Shown here in pieces: positions 1 through 6,726 of a stretch of DNA of 9,050 nt (positions are counted from its first letter, which is position 1; each line of letters opens with the position of its first letter). The DNA is taken from assembly GCA_030600135.1 (NCBI GenBank), contig JAUVMS010000100.1, forward strand, positions 1 to 9,050. Direction: 5' to 3'. The notes under the pieces were generated by a model. That model saw nothing but the letters and a program-made list of their open reading frames with translations, did not search any database and was not told where the DNA came from. The position numbers and the translations under genes are program-made. This stretch comes from Hyphomicrobiales bacterium. Lineage in GTDB: Bacteria > Pseudomonadota > Alphaproteobacteria > Rhizobiales > JAUVMS01.

Positions 1-431
1 AGTAGTAGAACTCGGTGAATACGGTAGTTAGCGCATCAAGATTGTTACCCATTAAGTTCCCACCCTATGTTGCACTCCGGGGCGTACGAAACTGCCATCG
101 GGCAACTCATTCGTCCCGGACCTGTTTGCCCGCCCAATCTTGTTGCGGGCAAGCCACACGATCGGCGGCTCACGCTTTCGGCGAGGACCCGAATTCGCGT
201 TGACCACCAATATCAGGGCCGCACTGCCCTCCAACGACTCAATGCCGCCGCTGCAGTCAGTGCAGCCGATCAAACATTAGACCGCATTACCGCCCAAACG
301 CAAACCGATTTAGGCCAAAACAGTACCAAATTTCGGTACTCTTGTGCACGCGACATGCTAAATTCGCTTTGTATGAGCATAACCCTGCCCCGATCAGCCT
401 GTAACTCACGAGCAAGCTTTGCCAAAGTACG
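1..431. other. Stretch without a supported gene
   Basis: No convincing gene, RNA gene or repeat was found here. Reading frames exist on both strands (for example + 67-540 and minus 52-273), but their translations are rich in Arg, Ser, Ala and Cys, show no recognisable domain and overlap one another. The minus frame ending at 52 could be the tail of something, but nothing in it is recognisable. The stretch most likely holds the upstream region of the gene starting at 432 and possibly decayed sequence to its left. Confidence 0.5.
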
Positions 432-995
432 ATGGAACGAACCACTGGCGCACAGCTACGCGAACAATTCCTCGGCTGGCAGTGCCGCATTCGCCAGATC
501 GCTGTTCGCCGCGAACAAGGTCGTCCCTCTTCTGGCATGAGCCCAAGAGTGCTATCGCCCGCGGGCACTGAATTGAGTTCGGCCATGACCGTCCTCATCA
601 TTCCCAGCGCACCGGAGGAAAGCACGACCTATTTCCGTTTCCAAGTGCGAAAATCCAATGATCCCAAGGAAGTATATGAAAAGGGATTGCAATACCTACA
701 GGCAACTCACTTTCACCAAACGACCAATTTTTCCGACCGAATGACAGCATTATTCAATGCCGGATCGCCACTCGGCACCGCGCTCATTGAGGCCGGCGAA
801 TGTCTTTTTGAGTTTGAGCAGTTTGCTCAATCGTTTCGCATGTTTTGTGCGGTCGATCGGTTGGTGCCGGAGGACGAGGCATTTCAGGCTACGCTCTGGC
901 ACAACCGCCTTTTCAATCCCGGTCTGCCGGACGATGTTATGATTTTGTCGTTCGCTCCGAATTGGTCCTCGGCTCAGGCGTGTTCAATTAATTGA
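432..995 (+). CDS. Conserved-looking protein of unknown function, 187 aa
   Basis: I do not recognise a family with a known function. The product is soluble-looking: no signal peptide and no membrane segment. It begins with an Arg/Gln-rich stretch (residues 1-35, containing WQCRIRQ), followed by a segment that reads like beta strands (residues 50-73, ending in YFRFQV) and alternating helical and aromatic segments, including LFEFEQFAQSFRMFC near the middle and a TLWHNRLFNP motif near the end. The even spread of hydrophobic, charged and aromatic residues argues for a genuine folded protein. The overlapping minus frame at 287-625 is low in such order and is probably a shadow. The ATG at 432 has only a weak purine run (AAAG) upstream, so the start is uncertain. 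An internal ATG follows at residue 36. The gene converges on the operon to its right and is not obviously linked to it. Confidence 0.68.
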   Translation: MERTTGAQLREQFLGWQCRIRQIAVRREQGRPSSGMSPRVLSPAGTELSSAMTVLIIPSAPEESTTYFRFQVRKSNDPKEVYEKGLQYLQATHFHQTTNFSDRMTALFNAGSPLGTALIEAGECLFEFEQFAQSFRMFCAVDRLVPEDEAFQATLWHNRLFNPGLPDDVMILSFAPNWSSAQACSIN

Positions 996-1032
996 GCCCG
1001 GTCGTTCTCATGAAGATTTCGTAGAGCTTGCA

Positions 1033-1053
1033 GGCGCCGTTCTAAGAGGCGCC
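1033..1053. terminator. GC-rich hairpin between convergent genes
   Basis: GGCGCC (1033-1038) is repeated as GGCGCC (1048-1053). Because that hexamer is its own reverse complement, the two copies can pair around a 9-base loop on either strand. The hairpin lies 38 bases past the stop of the 187-residue gene, and the TAG of the amidotransferase remnant on the other strand sits in its loop. No T-run follows on either side, so it is not a standard intrinsic terminator. It could be a bidirectional transcript-end hairpin or chance. Confidence 0.3.
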
Positions 1054-1254
1054 CATGTTCTGGTCGGTCTGGGCCCCCAGTCGGGCGAGCGCATCATGGC
1101 CAGCAAGCTCCGGGATTGGCTCGCCACGATCGAGCTCAATGGCAACCCATGTCACGCCATCGTCTTCAAAAAAGCGGCGAAACGTACCTGGATGCTCGCA
1201 CGCGATGTGCTGCCAAATCAGCAGTCGGGGTCTTTTGTGTGACAAGGTGAGCAC
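1042..1254 (-). pseudogene. N-terminal remnant of a class I glutamine amidotransferase
   Basis: The 70-residue frame starts at GTG 1254. Its segment LLIWQHIACEHPGTF (residues 11-25), then a strand ending in VAIELDRGEPIPELAGHDAL (about residues 36-55), is the typical first Rossmann-like portion of GMP-synthase-like class I glutamine amidotransferases. In that family the next residues normally read as a hydrophobic strand followed by MGGP. Here the sequence turns into ARLGAQ and stops 15 residues after HDAL. The nucleophile elbow (GxCxG) and the His/Glu of the catalytic triad are absent, so it cannot be an active hydrolase. Family members are normally about 230-250 residues long. An overlapping frame contains a GGP but no further recognisable match, which suggests deletion or rearrangement in addition to any frameshift. 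It lies 61 bases after the 137-residue gene, on the same strand, and was probably once the last operon gene. Confidence 0.6.
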
Positions 1255-1315
1255 TCGGCAAGAACCGCACCCGAACCACCGACCGAGCGCGGCATGGTCT
1301 AACCAGCAAAGGCGT

Positions 1316-1729
1316 CTAGAATTTCCGATAGGCCTTGTTCAGCTGGACAAGGGGATGGCTGGGCGACATTTGGAATTTGATCAGCAACTCACGGGCCACC
1401 ATGTCTCGATCTTGCTGGTTGTCGGGCAGCTTGAATTCGTCAGGTATCCGCACCCAGCCGTTGATATTGCGGTCGAAGATGGCCGGTTGCCCCTCCTCGT
1501 AGCCCATATGTACGTCCTCGAGCCAATTGAGGTCGTCCCACCCCATGAACTCAAGATAGTCCTTTAGGAACGGCGTAAGCCGCTGATAGTCGGGCACCAG
1601 GTTGACGTCGTAACGATAGCCAATGTGCTGACCAATTTCTTGCTCGCGCTCCGAGCCAAGCCCGGCGGCGTCATCGAGAAATTGATCGACGCTCTCGATG
1701 TTAGAGCCCTTGTAGCTCGATCCGGCCAT
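1316..1729 (-). CDS. Unrecognised acidic 137-aa protein in the glutamate-synthase-like operon
   Basis: I do not recognise the family. The product has 137 residues and is acidic (about 24 Asp+Glu against 14 Lys+Arg), has no cysteine, no signal peptide and no membrane segment. It is rich in aromatic residues, including the cluster FMGWDDLNWLEDVHMGY (residues 61-77) and NGWVRIPDEF further on. The last third looks helical and ends in NKAYRKF. The start is well supported: GGAGA (1736-1740) lies 6 bases before the ATG. The gene begins 32 bases after the stop of the FMN protein on the same strand, so it is probably cotranscribed and translated at a related level. With no cysteine it is unlikely to carry an iron-sulfur cluster. 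Inference: a small accessory or assembly subunit of the complex, or a binding protein for the pathway substrate. Reality of the gene is likely; its role is unknown. Confidence 0.8.
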   Translation of the reverse strand: MAGSSYKGSNIESVDQFLDDAAGLGSEREQEIGQHIGYRYDVNLVPDYQRLTPFLKDYLEFMGWDDLNWLEDVHMGYEEGQPAIFDRNINGWVRIPDEFKLPDNQQDRDMVARELLIKFQMSPSHPLVQLNKAYRKF

Positions 1730-1761
1730 GGTTTATCTCCTTACCAGTTAATGGGCTCTAA

Positions 1762-3132
1762 CTAAATGTGGTGATAATCTTCGACACCGACCGTGAAATC
1801 GGTTCCCGCGAGCGGCACTTGCGCCATCGCGGACGCCTCCATGGTAAGCGCGGCGAGATCTTCCGGCTCGAGGCTGTGGACGTTGGTCTTGCCGCAGGCC
1901 CGCGCCATCATCTGCGCCTCGATAGTCAACGTATGGAGGAAATTGTAGACCCGCTCGGCCGCCTCGTCCGGGTTTAGGCGCTTGCGCAGCTCGGGGTCCT
2001 GCGTCGCCACGCCGACCGGGCAACGTCCCGTATGACAGTGATAGCAATACCCAGCCTCGACCCCCATTTCCTCGGGGAAATTGGCCTCTGGAATATCCTT
2101 GTTGCAATTGAGCGCCATCATCACCGAATGGCCGATAGCGATGGCATCGGCGCCAAGTGCCAAGGCCTTGGCGATATCGCCCCCGTTGCGCATCCCGCCG
2201 GCATAGACCAACGTGATTTCGCCCCTCTTGCCGAGGTCGTCGATGGCGCGTCGTGCCTGGCGGATAGCGGCAATACCAGGCACCCCGGTTTCCTCCGTCG
2301 CCAGGTGCGGGCCGGCCCCCGTCGAGCCTTCCATGCCATCGATATAGATCGAGTCCGGATCACACTTGACCGCCATGCGGACGTCGTCATAGACGCGCGC
2401 CGCGCCGAGTTTCAACTGTATCGGGATCTCCCAGTTGGTCGCCTCACGGATCTCCTCGATCTTGAGCGCCAGGTCGTCGGGCCCGCGCCAATCGGGATGG
2501 CGCGCCGGTGAGCGTTGGTCGATGCCAGCTGGCAACGAACGCATTTCGGCCACTTGGTCCGTCACCTTTTGGCCCATCAGATGGCCGCCAAGACCAACCT
2601 TGCAGCCCTGGCCGATGAAGAACTCGCATCCGTCCGCCAACCGCAGATGGTGGGGGTTGAAGCCGTAGCGAGACTGGATGTTTTGATAAAACCATTTCGT
2701 GGAATAACGCCGCTCGTCTGGGATCATGCCGCCTTCGCCAGAGCACGTCGCCGTACCTGCCATTGTCGCGCCACGAGCAAGCGCGGTTTTTGCTTCATAG
2801 GAAAGCGCGCCGAAACTCATGCCCGTCACATAGACCGGAATGTCGAGCACCAGGGGGCGCTTTGCGCGCGGTCCAATCACCGTTTTCGTCTCGCATTTCT
2901 CGCGATAACCCTCGATGACGAACCGCGTCAGCGTGCCCGGCAAAAACGTCAACTCGTCCCAGTGGGGGATTTTCTTGAAGAGCGAAAAACCCCGCATGCG
3001 GTAGCGACCGAGTTCCGCTTTGACGTGGATGTCATTCATCACCTCGGGCGTGAAAATGCGGCTCTGGCCGAGGCGATACTTCCTCTCCTCTTCGAGCCTG
3101 CGTGCGCCTTTCGATTTCTTTTTCTTCGCCAT
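1762..3132 (-). CDS. glxD: FMN/iron-sulfur glutamate-synthase-like protein (GlxD / MgsC type)
   Basis: This is the stand-alone FMN-binding synthase domain of glutamate synthase. It would bind FMN and an iron-sulfur cluster and carry out the reductive transfer of nitrogen to a 2-oxo acid such as 2-oxoglutarate. In MgsC complexes the product is N-methylglutamate. Visible signatures (numbered from ATG 3132): MSFGALSYEAK near 105, TCSGEGGM near 129-136, a DGMEGSTGAGP phosphate-binding segment near 265-275, YAGGMRNGGDI near 310-320, and the cysteine motif CYHCHTGRC at 363-371 followed by PVGVATQ. The Cys spacing is C-x2-C-x4-C rather than the C-x5-C-x4-C of GltB. The start at ATG 3132 is preferred because AGGAG (3139-3143) lies 6 bases upstream; a GTG at 3150 would add six residues but cover that site. 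The N-terminus is Lys-rich (KKKKSKGARR). The predicted length is 456 residues. It follows the GXGXG gene by 26 bases. No membrane segment is seen; a cytoplasmic location is expected. Confidence 0.93.
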   Translation of the reverse strand: MAKKKKSKGARRLEEERKYRLGQSRIFTPEVMNDIHVKAELGRYRMRGFSLFKKIPHWDELTFLPGTLTRFVIEGYREKCETKTVIGPRAKRPLVLDIPVYVTGMSFGALSYEAKTALARGATMAGTATCSGEGGMIPDERRYSTKWFYQNIQSRYGFNPHHLRLADGCEFFIGQGCKVGLGGHLMGQKVTDQVAEMRSLPAGIDQRSPARHPDWRGPDDLALKIEEIREATNWEIPIQLKLGAARVYDDVRMAVKCDPDSIYIDGMEGSTGAGPHLATEETGVPGIAAIRQARRAIDDLGKRGEITLVYAGGMRNGGDIAKALALGADAIAIGHSVMMALNCNKDIPEANFPEEMGVEAGYCYHCHTGRCPVGVATQDPELRKRLNPDEAAERVYNFLHTLTIEAQMMARACGKTNVHSLEPEDLAALTMEASAMAQVPLAGTDFTVGVEDYHHI

Positions 3133-3138
3133 TTCAAA

Positions 3139-3143
3139 CTCCT
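3139..3143 (-). promoter_or_regulatory. Ribosome binding site deciding the FMN-protein start
   Basis: On the minus strand AGGAG lies 6 bases before ATG 3132. The alternative GTG start at 3150 lies upstream of this site, so the site would be inside the coding region if GTG were used. This favours ATG 3132 as the start. Confidence 0.65.
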
Positions 3144-3158
3144 GCGACACTCAAGTCA

Positions 3159-4007
3159 TTAGAGGATGAGCTTCTTCTCGGTCGGCTCGAGGTTGTCGTA
3201 ATTCCAAAGCTGCTTGCCTGCGACGATCTTTTGGAAGTGGTTGACACCTTTTTCCGGTAGCAGCCCGTACATCGTCAGCTTGCGGGTGAGCCAGGCCTTA
3301 TCCAGGTCCGTCAACTCGCTCGGCACCGCATCGACACCGAGATCGGTGATCTCGCCACCGATGTAGATCGTGCCGTCATACATGGAATCACCAAGGTTCT
3401 TGCCTGCATTGCCGCAAACCACCATGCGACCGCGCTGCATCATGAAGCCGGAGAATGCACCCGTATCGCCACCGACGATAATCGTACCGCCCTTCATGTC
3501 GATGCCTGTTCGCGATCCCACCGAGCCCTTGCAGACCAAGTCGCCACCGCGAATCGCCGCACCAAAGGTCGAGCCCGCATTCTTTTCGATGACCAACGTG
3601 CCAGCCATCATGTTCTCGGCGCACGACCATCCAACGCGACCCGAAATCCGAATATTCGGGCCATCGATGAGCCCACACCCGAAATACCCGAGACTACCCT
3701 CGATTATCAGGTTCAATCGGTTGAGAATCCCGACGGCGAGAGAGTGCTTGGCGCCAGGGTTTTTGACCACGATTGTGCCATGCCCCTCCGTCATCAACTC
3801 GCGAATGCGGGCATTGATTTCCTTTGCCCCCATATTTGATGCGTCGATCTCGGCTCGCTTGTTGAAGTCGACGTCGAAGGCGTCGTGATAGCCGAACCCA
3901 CCGTCATCCTTGAGGTCGAAGAACGTCTCCTGCGTGCGCCCAGTCAGCTGCTCGGTGTGCATCCCCAAGTCATGGGACAGTTTATCTTGCGAGCTCATGT
4001 TCGCCAT
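3159..4007 (-). CDS. glxC: GXGXG-domain glutamate-synthase-like protein (GlxC / MgsB type)
   Basis: This corresponds to the C-terminal right-handed beta-helix domain of glutamate synthase, a structural subunit that holds the amidotransferase and FMN parts together. From about residue 78 to 222 it shows successive turns with the spaced-glycine pattern: GSLGYFG, GRVGWSC, KNAGSTFGAAIRGG, GSVGSRTGIDMKGG, GDTGAFSGFMMQRG, GNAGKNLGDSMYDG. It has 282 residues, longer than the roughly 220-230 I expect for GlxC/MgsB. The extra length is an acidic N-terminal stretch of about 45 residues (TGRTQETFFDLKDDGGFGYH) and a C-terminal tail of about 60 residues. The ATG at 4007 has GGAGG (4015-4019) 7 bases upstream. 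The gene overlaps the end of the amidotransferase gene by 13 bases, which points to translational coupling. A second ATG at 3998 is possible but further from the ribosome binding site. Confidence 0.92.
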   Translation of the reverse strand: MANMSSQDKLSHDLGMHTEQLTGRTQETFFDLKDDGGFGYHDAFDVDFNKRAEIDASNMGAKEINARIRELMTEGHGTIVVKNPGAKHSLAVGILNRLNLIIEGSLGYFGCGLIDGPNIRISGRVGWSCAENMMAGTLVIEKNAGSTFGAAIRGGDLVCKGSVGSRTGIDMKGGTIIVGGDTGAFSGFMMQRGRMVVCGNAGKNLGDSMYDGTIYIGGEITDLGVDAVPSELTDLDKAWLTRKLTMYGLLPEKGVNHFQKIVAGKQLWNYDNLEPTEKKLIL

Positions 4008-4930
4008 ACTCGAACCTCCGCGTCATAAGGATCCCACGTATCGATCTCATGCGGTACGATGCTGCGGATCGCGACCTCCTCAGAGGCCAGCGCGACGAGA
4101 TCATCGCTTTCGTAGAGCACCATGGGCTTGGCCGCCATGGTGTCTTTGGCCAGGCCCAAGGCATCCTTGGTCGCCACCAGGTAGGTAAAAACCCCTTCAA
4201 TTTCCTCGATCGATTTTCTCAAGGACTCTTCGAGCGTGTCACCCTTGTCCAGGTTGTTCGCCGTATAGACCGCCAACAGCTCTGAATCGCAGTTTGAGAC
4301 AAAGCGATGACCGTCCCGCTCCATCTCGCGGCGCATGATCCAATAGTTGGTGATCTGGCCGTTGTGGACCACCGCGACATCGTTGTAAGGATAGGCCCAA
4401 TAGGGGTGCGCCGAGCGAATATCAACGTCCGATTCCGTTGCCATGCGGGTATGCCCGATACCGTGCGTCCCTTTGAAATCACCAAGGCCGTACTGCTCAG
4501 AGACCACTGTGGCGTCACCCAAATCTTTGATCAACTCGAGCGCGTTGCCAATAGAGAGAATCTCCGCCCCTTCGATATCCTCGATGAAGTTTGCGAGGTT
4601 ACGCATGTCGCCATCGTATGTGATGCGATAGCGAAAGGCATATTCCGTCGCTTCGTCTTCCTCTTTGACATCGGCGCCCAATTTCTTGAGCCGCTCATCG
4701 ACTTCCACACGACGCTTTTTGATCTCGTCATGGATGCGAAATCCCGATGCGAGATCTTCCTGTTCGGCCACCTTGAACCGCAGCACATATTCACCCGCGG
4801 CTGGCGTCCCATAGATCGCAAACCCGGTCGAATCGGGCCCGCGATGTCTGAGCGCCTGCAGCATCGCGGTCATTTCCTGACCAATGCCGCTCGTGCCGTC
4901 GCGGTGGATCAACCCAGCAATTCCACACAT
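3995..4930 (-). CDS. glxB: Class II glutamine amidotransferase (GlxB / MgsA type)
   Basis: This is the glutaminase-type (Ntn) domain of glutamate synthase as a separate protein. It would release the amide nitrogen (ammonia, or an amine from a gamma-glutamyl amide) and pass it to the FMN subunit. Signatures: the catalytic Cys2 directly after the initiator Met (MCGIAGLIHRDG), LRHRGPDSTG at 27-36, GHTRMATES at 159-167, the oxyanion-hole segment HNGQITN at 189-195 and DSEL at 215-218. All expected catalytic elements are present, so it should be active once Met1 is removed. At 311 residues it is about the length of stand-alone MgsA/GlxB. The start is fixed by the Cys2 rule; only a weak GGGAA lies upstream. 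It follows the ligase gene by 90 bases and overlaps the next gene by 13. Confidence 0.93.
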   Translation of the reverse strand: MCGIAGLIHRDGTSGIGQEMTAMLQALRHRGPDSTGFAIYGTPAAGEYVLRFKVAEQEDLASGFRIHDEIKKRRVEVDERLKKLGADVKEEDEATEYAFRYRITYDGDMRNLANFIEDIEGAEILSIGNALELIKDLGDATVVSEQYGLGDFKGTHGIGHTRMATESDVDIRSAHPYWAYPYNDVAVVHNGQITNYWIMRREMERDGHRFVSNCDSELLAVYTANNLDKGDTLEESLRKSIEEIEGVFTYLVATKDALGLAKDTMAAKPMVLYESDDLVALASEEVAIRSIVPHEIDTWDPYDAEVRVWRT

Positions 4931-4975
4931 TTTCCCGTTGCTCTCCGTCGCTTGCTTGGACTGCCTAAGAAAGGT

Positions 4976-5009
4976 GGGCTGCCATGGAGGAAAACCCCGC
5001 CGACAGCCC
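4976..5009 (-). other. Inverted repeat in the gap between ligase and amidotransferase genes
   Basis: GGGCTG (4976-4981) pairs with CAGCCC (5004-5009) across a 22-base loop, in the longest gap inside the operon (4931-5020). In the transcript this could form a weak hairpin that tunes or processes the message between the ligase and the three synthase genes. The stem is only six base pairs and has no T-run, so this may be chance. Confidence 0.25.
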
Positions 5010-5020
5010 GAGAGTTTCCC

Positions 5021-6499
5021 CTATGGTAGGCAGTGCAGATAGGTGTCCTGGTCCCATTCGGTGACCGTGTGCATGAAGCGCTCCCACTCGTCCCACTTGT
5101 ATTCGTGGTAGAGCCGGTACATCTCGCCAGGCAGGCCTCTTTGGACCACTTCGTCGGCGGCGAGCGCCTCGAGCGCGTCGCCGAGCGACATTGGCAGTTT
5201 CTTGACCTGTTTGCCGGCTTTGATGGCTTCATAAATGTTGCGCTCCTCCGGCTGGCCCGGGTCGAGCTGGTTGTCGATGCCGTCATCGGCAGCCGCCAGG
5301 ATGGTCGAACCCATCAGATACGGGTTCACCATGGAGTCGACCGAGCGGTATTCGAACCGACCGGGGGCCGAAACACGCAAGCCCGTGGTGCGGTTCTGGA
5401 AACCCCAGTCGGCAAATACCGGTGCCCAGAAGCCTGTGTCCCAAAGCCTGCGATAGGAGTTCACGGTCGAGCAGCCGATCGCCGTCAGCGCTTGTAGGTG
5501 ATGCACGATGCCGCCGATTGCGACCAGACCGGCTTTGCCGGGCATCTGCGGATCGTCGTCATCCGGCATAAAGGTGTTGTCGCCACCGGAGACATACATG
5601 TAGTTGTGCTTCATGCCCGGCAGGTGGTCCGGGTCATTGCCAGTCCGCCTGAAGTGGTCTTCGCCACCGCGCCATAGCGACAAGTTGTGGTGGCACCCTG
5701 ATGCCGATACGCCCATAAAGGGTTTGGTCATGAAGCAGGCGATCAGGTTGAACTCGCGTGCGACCTGGGCACAAATCTGGCGGTAGGTCGTCAGGCGGTC
5801 AGCGTTCCTGAGCACGTCGTCGAACATCCAGTTGAGTTCAAGCTGGCCTGGTGCGTCCTCATGGTCGCCCTGAATCATGTCGAGCCCCATTAAGCGGGAA
5901 TACTCCATGACCTTCATGTAGACCGGACGCAGGCTCTCGAACTGATCGATATGGTAGCAGAACGGCTCGGAGAAACCGCCGGCCGGTTTACCGTCCTCAT
6001 CCTTTTTCAGCCACATCATCTCCGGTTCGGTGCCGACGCGCAGATGCAGGCCGTTATGCTTTTTTTGGAAGTCATCGTGCAGCCGGCGCAGGTTACCACG
6101 ACCATCCGACGTGAGAAACGCACCCGGGCTTTCTCGCTCCTCACGGTTGCGAAATAGTGTGCACCAAAACCGTGCGACACGCTTGTCCCAAGGCAGCTGC
6201 ATGAAGGTCTCAGGCTCAGGAATGCCGACCAACTCGGCCGCTTCCGGTCCATAGCCGAGATATTCACCACCGCGGTTCACGAACAGGTTGACCGTCGCGC
6301 CATAAACCAGCTGAAAGCCCTTTTGGGCGATGGATTCCCAGTGATCGGCGGGGATCCCCTTTCCGCAAATACGTCCAGTGACTGAAACGAATTGCAGATA
6401 GAGATACTGAATGCCAAGTTCGTCAATCTTCTCGCGGACTTGTTTGACCAAATCTGCGCGGCCGTCAGCCTCGACAAAACCTTCTATTTCCATCGCCAC
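5021..6499 (-). CDS. Glutamine-synthetase-family ligase, probably GlnT / gamma-glutamylmethylamide synthetase-like
   Basis: The family makes a gamma-glutamyl bond from glutamate, ATP and ammonia or an amine. Conserved elements (GTG 6499 as residue 1): metal-binding E158/E160 in GTEPEMMW, GDHEDAPGQLELNW at 211-224, ASGCHHNLSLW at 266-276, NSYRRL at 347-352, NRTTGLRV at 369-376 and RFEYRSVDSMVNPYL at 381-395. The C-terminal WDEWERFMHTVTEW region resembles type III / GmaS proteins. Where E. coli GlnA has Asp50 and Glu327 of the ammonium site, my alignment gives Tyr66 and Trp358 (GFWAPV for GYEAPV), and the second His of HxH is Asn272. These changes suggest an amine other than ammonia. At 492 residues it is longer than the roughly 435-450 of GlnT/GmaS. 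No adenylylation tyrosine region was recognised. It is the first operon gene. GTG 6499 has GGGAGG 9 bases upstream; ATG 6493 is the alternative, at 15 bases. Function by context: gamma-glutamylmethylamide synthetase or similar; substrate unproven. Confidence 0.9.
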   Translation of the reverse strand: MAMEIEGFVEADGRADLVKQVREKIDELGIQYLYLQFVSVTGRICGKGIPADHWESIAQKGFQLVYGATVNLFVNRGGEYLGYGPEAAELVGIPEPETFMQLPWDKRVARFWCTLFRNREERESPGAFLTSDGRGNLRRLHDDFQKKHNGLHLRVGTEPEMMWLKKDEDGKPAGGFSEPFCYHIDQFESLRPVYMKVMEYSRLMGLDMIQGDHEDAPGQLELNWMFDDVLRNADRLTTYRQICAQVAREFNLIACFMTKPFMGVSASGCHHNLSLWRGGEDHFRRTGNDPDHLPGMKHNYMYVSGGDNTFMPDDDDPQMPGKAGLVAIGGIVHHLQALTAIGCSTVNSYRRLWDTGFWAPVFADWGFQNRTTGLRVSAPGRFEYRSVDSMVNPYLMGSTILAAADDGIDNQLDPGQPEERNIYEAIKAGKQVKKLPMSLGDALEALAADEVVQRGLPGEMYRLYHEYKWDEWERFMHTVTEWDQDTYLHCLP

Positions 6500-6507
6500 G
6501 ATACGTT

Positions 6508-6514
6508 ACCTCCC
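6508..6514 (-). promoter_or_regulatory. Ribosome binding site of the ligase gene
   Basis: The minus strand reads GGGAGGT here. The distance from GGGAGG to GTG 6499 is 9 bases, and to ATG 6493 it is 15 bases. The spacing favours the GTG start, although ATG 6493 cannot be excluded. Confidence 0.6.
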
Positions 6515-6726
6515 AACTGTCGACAAATTCGAACCTATTTCACTCCACAGGGACGAATGCATTTGATCTACGGGCAATCCGCAAAGTGAAGCATCCATGC
6601 ACGCCTTGTTCAATCTCGCTACTAAATTTCCATGCGCTCAATTGCAATTGCCCTCAGCCCCCTTGCCATGTTGCACGGTTTCGGCTGCTCGGTGGTGTCA
6701 AATCGGTGCGGTCGTAAAATCGGACC

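Noticed and set aside
52..273. Minus-strand 73-residue frame with a possible hydrophobic strand
   Set aside because: No recognisable domain and no supporting context; it could be the tail of a decayed gene but this cannot be shown.
67..540. 157-residue + strand frame at the left end
   Set aside because: Basic, Ser/Ala/Arg-rich composition without recognisable structure, overlapping the better-supported 187-residue gene in another frame.
1055..1567. 170-residue + strand frame
   Set aside because: Antisense to the amidotransferase remnant and the 137-residue gene; composition is not protein-like.
2515..3162. 215-residue + strand frame
   Set aside because: Antisense shadow of the strongly supported FMN protein gene.
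4307..5029. 240-residue + strand frame
   Set aside because: Antisense shadow of the class II amidotransferase gene, which carries all catalytic motifs.
6590..6660. Possible sigma-54 promoter (TGG...TTTGC on the minus strand) for the ligase operon
   Set aside because: The distance between the GG and GC elements is 12 bases rather than the required 10.
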